A stretch of 34,460 nucleotides of DNA from Candidatus Altarchaeota archaeon (GTDB lineage: Archaea; Altiarchaeota; Altiarchaeia; IMC4; QMZM01): positions 1 through 34,460 of the forward strand of contig JAUWTD010000008.1 of the NCBI GenBank assembly GCA_030609775.1, given 5' to 3'. This document shows, in pieces, positions 19,329-27,836 of this stretch. A program made the translations under genes and the position numbers. The notes below the pieces were generated by a model. The model did not search any database, was not told the origin of the DNA, and saw only the letters and a list, made by a program, of their open reading frames with translations. The number at the start of each line of letters is the position of its first letter. Position 1 is the stretch's first letter.

Positions 19329-20540
19329 CTATTTTTGCCTTAAGATCTCCACAGCAGGTAACTTATATCCTGCAAGCAAGCTTATGCTTGCCCCTCCGCC
19401 TGAGCTTATATGTGTTATTTTTTTTGATATATCCAGCTTCCTTGCAGAAGCAACCAAATGCCCTCCGCCGATAACAGAGAATGCATCAGAATTAGCTATT
19501 GCCTTTACTACCTCCTCAGTACCGTAGGCAAAACCCTCTTTTTCGAATATGCCAAGCGCACCTTTTGCAAATATTGTTCCGCATTCATCAATTATTTCCT
19601 TGAATTTTTTAACTGTTTCATGACCGATGTCACTTATATTCTTGTTTCTGGGGAGCTCTGAAACCGGGATCTCCATTCTCTTCCCAAAGTTATCTAAGGC
19701 AACATCCACTGGCAGAATTATCCTGTCTCCAAACTCATTTAACAATTCTCTTGCAACATCTATTTGATCAACCATTTTTTTCCCGCGGATAAACTCTATG
19801 TTAGGGTCCCCGATCCGGTAGCCTTTAGCAACCAAAAATATGTTACCTAAGACCCCCCCTGTTAAGATATAATCTGTGCCGTTCTCTAAGGCACGCCTTG
19901 AAGCACGCAAGGAATCATCTGCCTTGGTTCCTCCCAAAACAAATGCAATAGGCTTTTTAGGATCCTTTGTTATTCTGTCAATACTCTTAAGCTCTTTTTC
20001 CATTAATCTGCCTGCAAGGGATTCAACAACCAACGGGAAACCCACCATCGAAGGCTGAGACCTATGGGCGGTTGCGAATGCATCAGATACGTAGAAATCA
20101 ACAACCTCTGATAGTTTCCGGACTAAAAAGGTTTTCGCCTGAGCATCAGGAGGCCTATTTAACACCTCTTCTGAGTAAAACCTCACATTCTCAAGCATAA
20201 GCACTTCAGCGTTTTTCATCTTCTTTATCTTTTTAAGTGCATAGGAACTGAATGTGGCGTCGATGTATTCTACCGGGTGGTTGATAACCTCGCCGAGGTG
20301 GATTGCGTGCTTTTCCATGGTCGTGAAATCCGCCTCACCGGGCCGGCCCTGATGCGCAAGAATAACTATTTTTGCGCCTTTTTCTATAAGCTCTGTTAGC
20401 GTATCCTTATGTGATACAAATCTTCTGTCATCGAGTAACTCACCGGTGCTCACCCTGATCGGCGTATTAATGTCTATCCTGACCAAAACGGTTTTCCCGG
20501 AGAAATCAATCCCATTAAGTGTCTTAATATCCTTTAGCAT
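19329..20540 (-). CDS. pgk: Phosphoglycerate kinase
   Basis: GKTVLVRIDINTPI...VILAHQGRPGEADFT...SDAFATAHRSQPSMVGFP...FVLGGTKADDSL...VIGGGH. Confidence 0.93.
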   Translation of the reverse strand: MLKDIKTLNGIDFSGKTVLVRIDINTPIRVSTGELLDDRRFVSHKDTLTELIEKGAKIVILAHQGRPGEADFTTMEKHAIHLGEVINHPVEYIDATFSSYALKKIKKMKNAEVLMLENVRFYSEEVLNRPPDAQAKTFLVRKLSEVVDFYVSDAFATAHRSQPSMVGFPLVVESLAGRLMEKELKSIDRITKDPKKPIAFVLGGTKADDSLRASRRALENGTDYILTGGVLGNIFLVAKGYRIGDPNIEFIRGKKMVDQIDVARELLNEFGDRIILPVDVALDNFGKRMEIPVSELPRNKNISDIGHETVKKFKEIIDECGTIFAKGALGIFEKEGFAYGTEEVVKAIANSDAFSVIGGGHLVASARKLDISKKITHISSGGGASISLLAGYKLPAVEILRQK

Positions 20541-20601
20541 TGTATCTACCTATCTCTTTTTTTTATCCAAGATTTAAAATATATTATAGAATGATAACTT
20601 A

Positions 20602-21132
20602 TTGAAAACTGAGAGAATAAAAAAGGAAACAATGTTTGATATCGAAAAAACCTTCTCAAGGAAAAGAGAACAGAGACGCGTAGCAGAATTCCTCCTGAAG
20701 AATGCCCTAAGGGTGTCGGAGGATGGAGGACTTTTCTTGAGGAAAATAGAGATACCCTACACCTCGGTTGCAAAGGTCCTAAATGTAGACCGGAGAGTAG
20801 TTAAAGCAACAATAAACTCTATTCTCAACGAACCCCGGCTAAAAAAAATCTATACGAAACTGGATTCCGCATTACTATTAAGAGATGTCGCCCCGGAGAT
20901 AGGCTATGGGGCAATAGAGATCATCCCAACTGACGCAGCCTCAAAAGGCATTATCGCAGGGGTTACAAAAATAATCGACGACGCCGAGATAAGCATTAGA
21001 CAAATAATTTCCGAGGACCCGATGTTCGAAAACGCCGAAACCACCATAATCACCGAAAAACCCATTCCAAGAGAAAAAATAGACGAAATACTGCAAATCT
21101 CTGGAGTAAAAAAAGTTACTGTATTAAGCTGA
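20602..21132 (+). CDS. HTH plus ACT-like regulator of amino acid metabolism (COG2150-like)
   Basis: N-terminal HTH (YTSVAKVLNVDRRVVKATINSI) and C-terminal ACT-like segment; the likely real start is ATG 20632 after an aagga SD-like sequence. Confidence 0.65.
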   Translation: MKTERIKKETMFDIEKTFSRKREQRRVAEFLLKNALRVSEDGGLFLRKIEIPYTSVAKVLNVDRRVVKATINSILNEPRLKKIYTKLDSALLLRDVAPEIGYGAIEIIPTDAASKGIIAGVTKIIDDAEISIRQIISEDPMFENAETTIITEKPIPREKIDEILQISGVKKVTVLS

Positions 21133-21388
21133 TCTACTTTCCCCCCCTTACCTGTTATGCGCTTTATTGTTACCTGAGGGGTGTGGGCGGTAGAAACTAT
21201 TATTGTTGCGTGTCTTCTTCTTTTTTGTTTTTATCTTATTTGTGTTATTGTTTTGAGTGGTTGTATGGATAATGTAGTGCCTAACTAATCCTTGCTGTAA
21301 CAATAACAAACCGACGAATTCTTCTGCCACTATATTTTGGTTTAAATCCTTGCTGATACAAATGCCCATATCTATACATTTATGTATA

Positions 21389-21396
21389 TTTATATA
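21389..21396 (+). promoter_or_regulatory. TATA-box-like element of trpE
   Basis: tttatata about 25 nt upstream of the trpE ATG, consistent with a near-leaderless archaeal transcript. Confidence 0.45.
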
Positions 21397-21416
21397 CAAA
21401 ATACCTCATATATGTT

Positions 21417-22835
21417 ATGCAAGTTTTCCCAATCCACATAGAAATCACCGAAAGAAACCCCGAGAAGACATATGAAGCAATCCGCGGAGAAAATACTTAT
21501 CTACTCGAATCCTCCGAAGGCGGAGAAAAAACCGCCCGATACAGTTTCATTGGATTCAATCCAGCTGCTAAATTAACAATCAACGCAAAAAACATTAACT
21601 TAAATATTTTTGATCCGGCTCTGGAACATATAAAAGCTACAGGAAACAACCCCCTGGAGGTGATGAGAAACCTCTTAAACGAGTTTAACCTGACAAAGGA
21701 TCCGATCTCCCGGTTCTTCGGCGGATTCGTCGGCTATTACACATATGACTTAATCCGATACTTTATCGACTTGGAAGAGAACACAAAAAACGACCTCAAA
21801 GAACCCGAATGCGAGTTCATATTAACCAAAAACAACATAATCTTTGACCACTTAGAGAATAAAACCTATCTTCTGTCACACCAATTCCTTAAGGGAAACG
21901 ACGTTAAAGACGTTAAAGATGTCGACGAGGAAACGATAAAGAGGGATCTACGGGAGATTGCCGACAAAATATCCCAGTTCCCTGATCTAAATGAGGTAAA
22001 CATCCTGAATCCAAGTGATTATTCTTCGAACATATCCAAGAAAGAATTCGAGGATAATGTAAGAGCCGCCAAAGACTACATCTATGCAGGAGACATACTT
22101 CAGGTGGTATTATCCCAGCGCCTTGAGACAGAATACGCCGGAGACAAATTTTCGATATACCGCAACCTGAAAAAGATTAATCCATCCCCGTATATGTATT
22201 ACCTTGACTTAGGTGACCGGAAGATAATCGGGTCGTCCCCTGAGATGCTGGTGCGGGTAGAACATAGGCGGGTTGAAACCTATCCGATAGCCGGCACACG
22301 GCCGAGGGGAAAAACACCCACGGAGGATAAACTGCTCGCAGATGAGATGCTAAACGATGAAAAAGAACGGGCGGAACACTTGATGCTTGTTGACCTCGGG
22401 AGAAACGATGTTGGGCGGGTTGCAGAATTCGGAACAGTTAAGGTGACTAAATTCATGGAAGTTGAGAAATATTCTCACGTACAACACATGGTCTCCGAGG
22501 TGGTCGGCGAACTAAAGAAAGACCGAGACGAATTCGATGCCCTAGAATCAATATTTCCTGCAGGAACCGTTTCCGGAGCACCCAAGGTCCGGGCAATGGA
22601 GATCATAGAAGAACTGGAGACTACGCGGAGAGGAATATATTCCGGATGCGTAGGATATTTTTCATTCGATAAAAACATGGATCATGCAATAACTATCCGG
22701 ACAATAGTTTTTGAGAAAGATAAAGCCTACGTCCAGGTGGGTGCAGGCATCGTGGCAGATTCGATTCCAGAGAACGAATATTATGAAACAATGAACAAAG
22801 GAAAAGGCATGCTAAGAGCATTGGGTATAAAATGA
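21417..22835 (+). CDS. trpE: Anthranilate synthase component I
   Basis: YLLESSEGGEKTARYSFIGFNP...GDILQVVLSQRLE...YPIAGTRPRGKT...DLGRNDVGRV...FPAGTVSGAPKVRAMEII. Confidence 0.95.
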   Translation: MQVFPIHIEITERNPEKTYEAIRGENTYLLESSEGGEKTARYSFIGFNPAAKLTINAKNINLNIFDPALEHIKATGNNPLEVMRNLLNEFNLTKDPISRFFGGFVGYYTYDLIRYFIDLEENTKNDLKEPECEFILTKNNIIFDHLENKTYLLSHQFLKGNDVKDVKDVDEETIKRDLREIADKISQFPDLNEVNILNPSDYSSNISKKEFEDNVRAAKDYIYAGDILQVVLSQRLETEYAGDKFSIYRNLKKINPSPYMYYLDLGDRKIIGSSPEMLVRVEHRRVETYPIAGTRPRGKTPTEDKLLADEMLNDEKERAEHLMLVDLGRNDVGRVAEFGTVKVTKFMEVEKYSHVQHMVSEVVGELKKDRDEFDALESIFPAGTVSGAPKVRAMEIIEELETTRRGIYSGCVGYFSFDKNMDHAITIRTIVFEKDKAYVQVGAGIVADSIPENEYYETMNKGKGMLRALGIK

Positions 22836-23218
22836 AAATCCGTGAAACATTATATACAGAAAACGCACCGAAGCCAAAGGGTCCGTATTCGCAGGCAGTC
22901 ATCTACGGTGACCTGGTTTTTGTTTCCGGCCAGGGACCAATAGACTCTAAGACAAATGAAATAATGAGAGGCGAAATCGAGGAGGAAGCCGAACAGACCC
23001 TTGATAACCTAAAGACGATACTGCTTGAGGCCGGATCCTCCCTTGAAAATACGCTAAAGGTGACAGTGTATTTAAGCGATATGAATCATTTCCAGAGATT
23101 TAATAAAATATATGAAAAATATTTCAACAAAAACCCCCCGGCACGTGTATGCATACAAGCTGGGCGACTCCCAAGCGATATAAAGGTTGAAATCGACGCG
23201 ATTGGATATGTTGAATAG
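22832..23218 (+). CDS. ridA: RidA/YjgF-family enamine/imine deaminase
   Basis: APKPKGPYSQAVIYGDLVFVSGQGPID...KVTVYLSDMNHFQRFNKIYEKYF...PARVCIQAGRLP; ATGA overlap with trpE. Confidence 0.92.
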   Translation: MKIRETLYTENAPKPKGPYSQAVIYGDLVFVSGQGPIDSKTNEIMRGEIEEEAEQTLDNLKTILLEAGSSLENTLKVTVYLSDMNHFQRFNKIYEKYFNKNPPARVCIQAGRLPSDIKVEIDAIGYVE

Positions 23219-23243
23219 CCCCTAACTCCTTTATATCCCGTTT

Positions 23244-23286
23244 ATAACAAATTTGTTATTTATCTGGTTTATAACAAATTTGTTAT
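23244..23286. promoter_or_regulatory. Two identical 16-bp perfect palindromes (ataacaaatttgttat), probable operator
   Basis: Copies at 23244-23259 and 23271-23286, 27 bp apart; a related imperfect inverted repeat aataac-aataat-gttatt lies at 23298-23315 next to the ATG. Confidence 0.7.
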
Positions 23287-23315
23287 TTTTATTAAATAAT
23301 AACAATAATGTTATT

Positions 23316-24167
23316 ATGCCAAGTTTATTCACCCAATATCAGCGATTGTGGCTACAATTCAAGAATAAGACAATAACTGCAGATGATGCTGCAAAAGCAT
23401 TAACCCTAGAAAAAAACAAAACAAGGGTAACCTTATCACGAATGAAAAAAGACCATATGCTGGTAACGCATAAGCGGGGAGAATATCAGATAGTAGCACC
23501 AACGAAATGGATTAAGATTAAAGAACTTGGTTTAAGGAACCTACCAATACCTGATCAATTAATAGAGGATATTGCATTACACTCAAGGAATATAAGGGCC
23601 ATAATACTGCATGGTTCAATGATCTCGGGGGATACGACCTACCTTAGTGATATAGATATTTTGATAATATCTGATAAAAATTTAGAGGAATTGGCAGATA
23701 AATACAAGTTTCCGCTGAGTATAGAGATACAGCCTGCTGAAGGGTACGACAAAATCTACGTACAACACGCCATAAAAAAAGGGGCCGTTTTATACGATGA
23801 CGGCGTTTGTATAACAATTATGGATTCCAAAAAAACCAAAGAAGATTATATCAAAAAACTTGAAGAAATTCAGTTAATCCTCTTCAAACTTGAAGACGAA
23901 AAACTATTTGAATCCCTAACCCTTATGGACCTAAGTCACATACTCTACTCGAATTTGAGGGGGCTTGAAATATTGGAGGAAGAACTTAGTGGAAAAACAA
24001 CAAAAATCAAAACAGATCAAAAGATACTTGAAGAGACAAAACAGCTATATGGTTTGTCAAAGGCAGGGATGAAAGGGATACCCCACGTTACAAGGAATGA
24101 GTTGAAGAAACTCAGAAATACTATAATAAAGAAATGGGTGCAGCTAAGAACCGAGGCAGATAAATGA
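23316..24167 (+). CDS. AbiEi-like winged-HTH fused to a Pol-beta-type nucleotidyltransferase domain
   Basis: N-terminal TADDAAKALTLEKNKTRVTLSRMKKDHMLVTHKRGEYQIV (wHTH) and HGSMISGDTTYLSDIDILIISD (GS-x11-DxD NTase motif). Start set at ATG 23316, because the track start at 23253 is a TTG inside the palindrome region. Confidence 0.7.
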   Translation: MPSLFTQYQRLWLQFKNKTITADDAAKALTLEKNKTRVTLSRMKKDHMLVTHKRGEYQIVAPTKWIKIKELGLRNLPIPDQLIEDIALHSRNIRAIILHGSMISGDTTYLSDIDILIISDKNLEELADKYKFPLSIEIQPAEGYDKIYVQHAIKKGAVLYDDGVCITIMDSKKTKEDYIKKLEEIQLILFKLEDEKLFESLTLMDLSHILYSNLRGLEILEEELSGKTTKIKTDQKILEETKQLYGLSKAGMKGIPHVTRNELKKLRNTIIKKWVQLRTEADK

Positions 24168-24457
24168 GTCAAAAAAGAGGCAGAAAAAAGAAGATAAAGG
24201 ATGCTATCTCGCTAAAGGCCCAAGGAGATGCACATGAAAAATTGGCTGAAGACCCTGATGTGGATGTAGGGGAACATACTAAGAAGTATTGGAAAAAAGA
24301 GGCGGTTGAATATCATCACCAACTTGAGAAGATAATAGAAAGAGCACAGTTTCCCCAGATTTATATTGAGGAAATTGAACAAAAAGGAAAAGAAAGAGGT
24401 GAAAAATTATATCAAAAAAAGAAAGAGAAAGTCAAAAATCAAAAACAAAGAAGATGA
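24164..24457 (+). CDS. Small highly charged (K/E-rich) hypothetical protein
   Basis: 97-aa ORF with ATGA overlaps with both neighbouring ORFs. Confidence 0.6.
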   Translation: MSQKRGRKKKIKDAISLKAQGDAHEKLAEDPDVDVGEHTKKYWKKEAVEYHHQLEKIIERAQFPQIYIEEIEQKGKERGEKLYQKKKEKVKNQKQRR

Positions 24458-25998
24458 AAAAAACAAAGTTAGCTGAAATAAGGGCACTTCTAAAAGACAA
24501 AAGATTTGAAGATGCACTGAAAATTGCCAGAAAAGAGTCAAAAGGAACAGAAAACCAAAAGGCAAAAGCGTTCATCAATATGGGTGTTGAAGAAGGTGAA
24601 AAAGATAAATTGGAAAATTATCGATTGGCTTCCTTCTACTTTAGATTAGCGGAGAAGATTGCAAAAGATAATAAAATAAAGAAAAATGCAAAAATAAATC
24701 AAGCAATTGATCACACTAATATAGGCGATTTATTAGATGGTTTGGATAAGCTGGAAGAGGCGGTGGTGGCGTATCGTGAGGCGATAAAGATAGATCCTAC
24801 GTATGCACCTGCTCACTACAATTTGGGGGTTGCATTAGTTGGTTTGGGTAAGTTGGGTGAGTCTGTGGTGGCGTATCGTGAGGCGATAGAGCTGGATCCT
24901 ACTCTTGCAGTTGCTTACTACAATTTAGGAAATTCATTAGCTGATTTGGATAAGCTGGAAGAGGCGGTGGTGGCGTATCGTGAGGCGATAAAGATAGATC
25001 CTACGTATGCACCTGCTCACTACAATTTGGGGAGTGTATTAGTTGGTTTGGGTAAGTTGGGTGAGTCTGTGGTGGCGTATCGTGAGGCGATAGAGCTGGA
25101 TCCTACGTATGCACCTGCTCACTACAATTTGGGGGTTGCATTAGTTGGTTTGGGTAAGTTGGGTGAGTCTGTGGTGGCGTATCGTGAGGCGATAAAGATA
25201 GATCCTACTCTTGCAGTTGCTCACAATAATTTAGGGGTTGTGTTGTTTGATTTGGGTAAGTTGGGTGAGTCTGTGGTGGTGTATCGTGAGGCGATAAAGA
25301 TAGATCCTACGCATGCAGTTGCTCACTTTAACTTAGGGCGTACATTAGTTAATCTAGGTGAGATCGGAGAGGCTGAGTCGGAATATAATAAAGCCATAGG
25401 ACTCTTAATGGATTCTCCCAAGAAATGTGCTAGTGTGCATGTGAAGCTTGGAGAGTTATATCTGTCACTTGGAGATAGGCTGCATGATGATAGTTTCTAT
25501 GAGGATGCATTGAATGAGTTTAGGGATGCATTAAAGAAGTCATCTAAATTCAATGAGGACGCTGAACTACACAACAACATGGGTTATGTATTTGTAAAAC
25601 TAAAAAAATTAGATGATGCATTAACTGAATTTAGAGAGAGCGCTAATTTAGATCACAGAGATAGAAAAGTCAAACGTAACCTCCGAAGGATAGAAAAAAT
25701 AGTTGATGAAAAACAAACTAAATCAAAGATGCAAGAGGGTGCATACCTCTTGATATTTGTTGTGCTTTGTTTGTCAATTGCATTATTGACCTTAAATTGG
25801 AATAGTAGTAACTTTATAAATTATGCAGGGTTTGTCATAGCCCTGTTGGTATTACTTTTAGTAATAGCTAATTTACCCGATATGGGGAGAGTTAAGCTTG
25901 GTAATTTCGAATTTGAAAAGGAGACTGCAGATGTAACTATGAGATCCCCTGTAATAAGTAAATTTGAGAGTTCAATATATGGACGGAGGAGAGATTAG
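24454..25998 (+). CDS. TPR-repeat protein with two C-terminal TM helices
   Basis: Multiple 34-aa TPRs (LGKLGESVVAYREAIELDPTYAPAHYNLGVALVG), then AYLLIFVVLCLSIALLTL and YAGFVIALLVLLLVIANL hydrophobic segments. Confidence 0.85.
   Translation: MKKTKLAEIRALLKDKRFEDALKIARKESKGTENQKAKAFINMGVEEGEKDKLENYRLASFYFRLAEKIAKDNKIKKNAKINQAIDHTNIGDLLDGLDKLEEAVVAYREAIKIDPTYAPAHYNLGVALVGLGKLGESVVAYREAIELDPTLAVAYYNLGNSLADLDKLEEAVVAYREAIKIDPTYAPAHYNLGSVLVGLGKLGESVVAYREAIELDPTYAPAHYNLGVALVGLGKLGESVVAYREAIKIDPTLAVAHNNLGVVLFDLGKLGESVVVYREAIKIDPTHAVAHFNLGRTLVNLGEIGEAESEYNKAIGLLMDSPKKCASVHVKLGELYLSLGDRLHDDSFYEDALNEFRDALKKSSKFNEDAELHNNMGYVFVKLKKLDDALTEFRESANLDHRDRKVKRNLRRIEKIVDEKQTKSKMQEGAYLLIFVVLCLSIALLTLNWNSSNFINYAGFVIALLVLLLVIANLPDMGRVKLGNFEFEKETADVTMRSPVISKFESSIYGRRRD
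24741..25344. repeat. Tandem 102-bp TPR-encoding DNA repeats with high nucleotide identity
   Basis: An 88-bp run at 24741-24828 is repeated exactly at 24945-25032 (204-bp offset = 2 units); about six similar units in total. Confidence 0.9.
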
Positions 25999-26007
25999 CT
26001 GCTGAAA

Positions 26008-26607
26008 ATGGAAAAAATTGAAACATGCCGGGTCCTGGTAATTGACAACATAGATTCATTCGTATATAATCTGGTGCAGTACGTGGGAGTGCTTGGCGGA
26101 AACCCGATTGTTTTTTGCAATACCTCCGATATAACTGAAATAGAGGATGCGATAAATGAGAACTCAATCACCCACATAATCATCTCTCCCGGACCCAAAA
26201 CCCCTGCGGATGCGAAGATATCAAATACCGTGATCAAAAAATTTGGCGTAGAGATCCCGACACTGGGAATCTGTCTAGGCCACCAATGCATTGGATACGT
26301 ATTCGGCGCAAAGATCAGGCAGGCTAAAACCCTGAAACACGGGAAAACCTCCCTAATCGAGCACAACGGCAAAGATGTGTTAGCGGATATCTCCAATCCT
26401 TTTGAGGTGGTGAGATACCATTCCTTGGCGGTGGATGACAAGACGCTGCCTGATTGCCTTGAAGTGACTGCAAGAAGCCAAGATGACCAAGAGATAATGG
26501 GTCTAAAACACAAAGAATTCCCGATCCATGGACTACAGTTCCACCCGGAATCAATACTGACCAAGGAAGGAATGAAGATAATAAAAAATTTTTTGGAGTT
26601 GAATTGA
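26008..26607 (+). CDS. trpG: Anthranilate synthase component II (glutamine amidotransferase)
   Basis: VLVIDNIDSFVYNLVQYVG...ISPGPKTP...LGICLGHQCIGYVFG...HGLQFHPESILT. Confidence 0.94.
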   Translation: MEKIETCRVLVIDNIDSFVYNLVQYVGVLGGNPIVFCNTSDITEIEDAINENSITHIIISPGPKTPADAKISNTVIKKFGVEIPTLGICLGHQCIGYVFGAKIRQAKTLKHGKTSLIEHNGKDVLADISNPFEVVRYHSLAVDDKTLPDCLEVTARSQDDQEIMGLKHKEFPIHGLQFHPESILTKEGMKIIKNFLELN

Positions 26608-26687
26608 AAAATAGATCCCTAAAAAAGGGTTTACATCATAAAATACAAATAACATACTACCAGTTGAGGTGAATAAATAAAAAAAAA

Positions 26688-27698
26688 ATGAAGCAATTCA
26701 TCCAAAAACTTGTGGACGGAAAGGATTTAAATGCGACGGAATCTGAGAAGGCGATGGAAGCCATCATGTCGGGTGATGCGACTGATGCACAGATAGGTTC
26801 TTTTTTAACTGCGCTGCGAATGAAAAAAGAGACACCTACCGAGATAGCGTCCCTTGCAAAGGTTATGAGAAAATTCGCAGAAACAATAAACCCCCAGGTC
26901 GACGGAATCTTGGTGGATGTCTGCGGTACTGGCGGAGACCTGCTTAACACTTTTAATATTTCAACTACTTCGATGTTTGTTGTGGCGGCAGCAGGCATAC
27001 CCATAGCAAAACACGGCAACCGATCAATTACATCAAAATGCGGGTCAGCAGACGTATTGGAAGAATTAGGGATCAACCTGGGTACAGAATTCAATAAAAT
27101 CAGTGAAGGAATAGAAGAGATTGGAATCGGATTTATGTTTGCTCCAATGCATCATTCCGCGATGAAGTATGTTATGCCTGCTCGAAGAGAGCTTGGAGTC
27201 AGAACCGTATTCAATATACTGGGGCCTTTAACCAATCCTGCAAACGCCCAAGCCCAACTTATGGGGGTCTTTGATGAGGCCTTAACTGAGGTCCTTGCAG
27301 AGGTTTTCCAGATCCTTGGGCTTAAGAGGGCGATAGTCGCCCACGGTGAACCGGGCCTAGATGAGCTCTCAACCTTAGGCAAAACAAAGATCTCCGAGCT
27401 CAGAGACGGCCAAATCAAAACCTATTATATTACGCCTGAAGACCTTGGTTTAGACCGGGCTAAACCAGAGGACTTGGCGGGCGGAAACGCACAAGAGAAT
27501 GCAAAAATATTGGAAAACATCCTCAAAGGAGAAGAGGCGGGTCCGAGAACAGATATTGTTTTATTGAATTCCGCAGCAGGGATAGTTGTCGGCGGAATAG
27601 CAGATAACCTACCTGAGGGATTAGAGATAGCACGGGACACGTTAGATGGTGGCAGAGCATATAAAAAACTTAAAGAATTCATAGATTTCACCAAATAA
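26688..27698 (+). CDS. trpD: Anthranilate phosphoribosyltransferase
   Basis: VDVCGTGGDLLNTFNISTTSMFVVAAAGIPIAKHGNRSITSKCGSADVLEELG...LGPLTNPA. Confidence 0.95.
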   Translation: MKQFIQKLVDGKDLNATESEKAMEAIMSGDATDAQIGSFLTALRMKKETPTEIASLAKVMRKFAETINPQVDGILVDVCGTGGDLLNTFNISTTSMFVVAAAGIPIAKHGNRSITSKCGSADVLEELGINLGTEFNKISEGIEEIGIGFMFAPMHHSAMKYVMPARRELGVRTVFNILGPLTNPANAQAQLMGVFDEALTEVLAEVFQILGLKRAIVAHGEPGLDELSTLGKTKISELRDGQIKTYYITPEDLGLDRAKPEDLAGGNAQENAKILENILKGEEAGPRTDIVLLNSAAGIVVGGIADNLPEGLEIARDTLDGGRAYKKLKEFIDFTK

Positions 27699-27745
27699 AC
27701 AGTTAAATGTTTCCGTAAACAGTAACATTTACATGAAAACTGTTT
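27697..27745. promoter_or_regulatory. Nested inverted repeats downstream of trpD
   Basis: taaatgtt(27704-27711)/aacattta(27724-27731), and aaacagtt(27697-27704) plus aaacagt(27717-27723) versus aactgttt(27738-27745). Confidence 0.5.
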
Positions 27746-27836
27746 GTAGTTAACAGAAACATCTCTTGGTGAAGAACTTGAATGAAAAAAAGGATACCTT
27801 TGCTGAGGTGTATGATGAGTATTTCGAGGATGAGGA

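Noticed and set aside
23253-23315. N-terminal extension MLFIWFITNLLFLLNNNNNVI of the NTase ORF
   Set aside because: Begins at TTG inside the first palindrome and is encoded by the operator-like AT-rich repeats; ATG at 23316 is more plausible
24741-25344. Possible CRISPR-like array because of the regular direct repeats
   Set aside because: Period is 102 bp with continuous coding and no unique spacers; these are TPR-encoding repeats
26608-26640. ccctaaaaaaggg hairpin between trpG and trpD as a terminator
   Set aside because: Very short stem and no convincing downstream T-tract; the operon continues without a strong break
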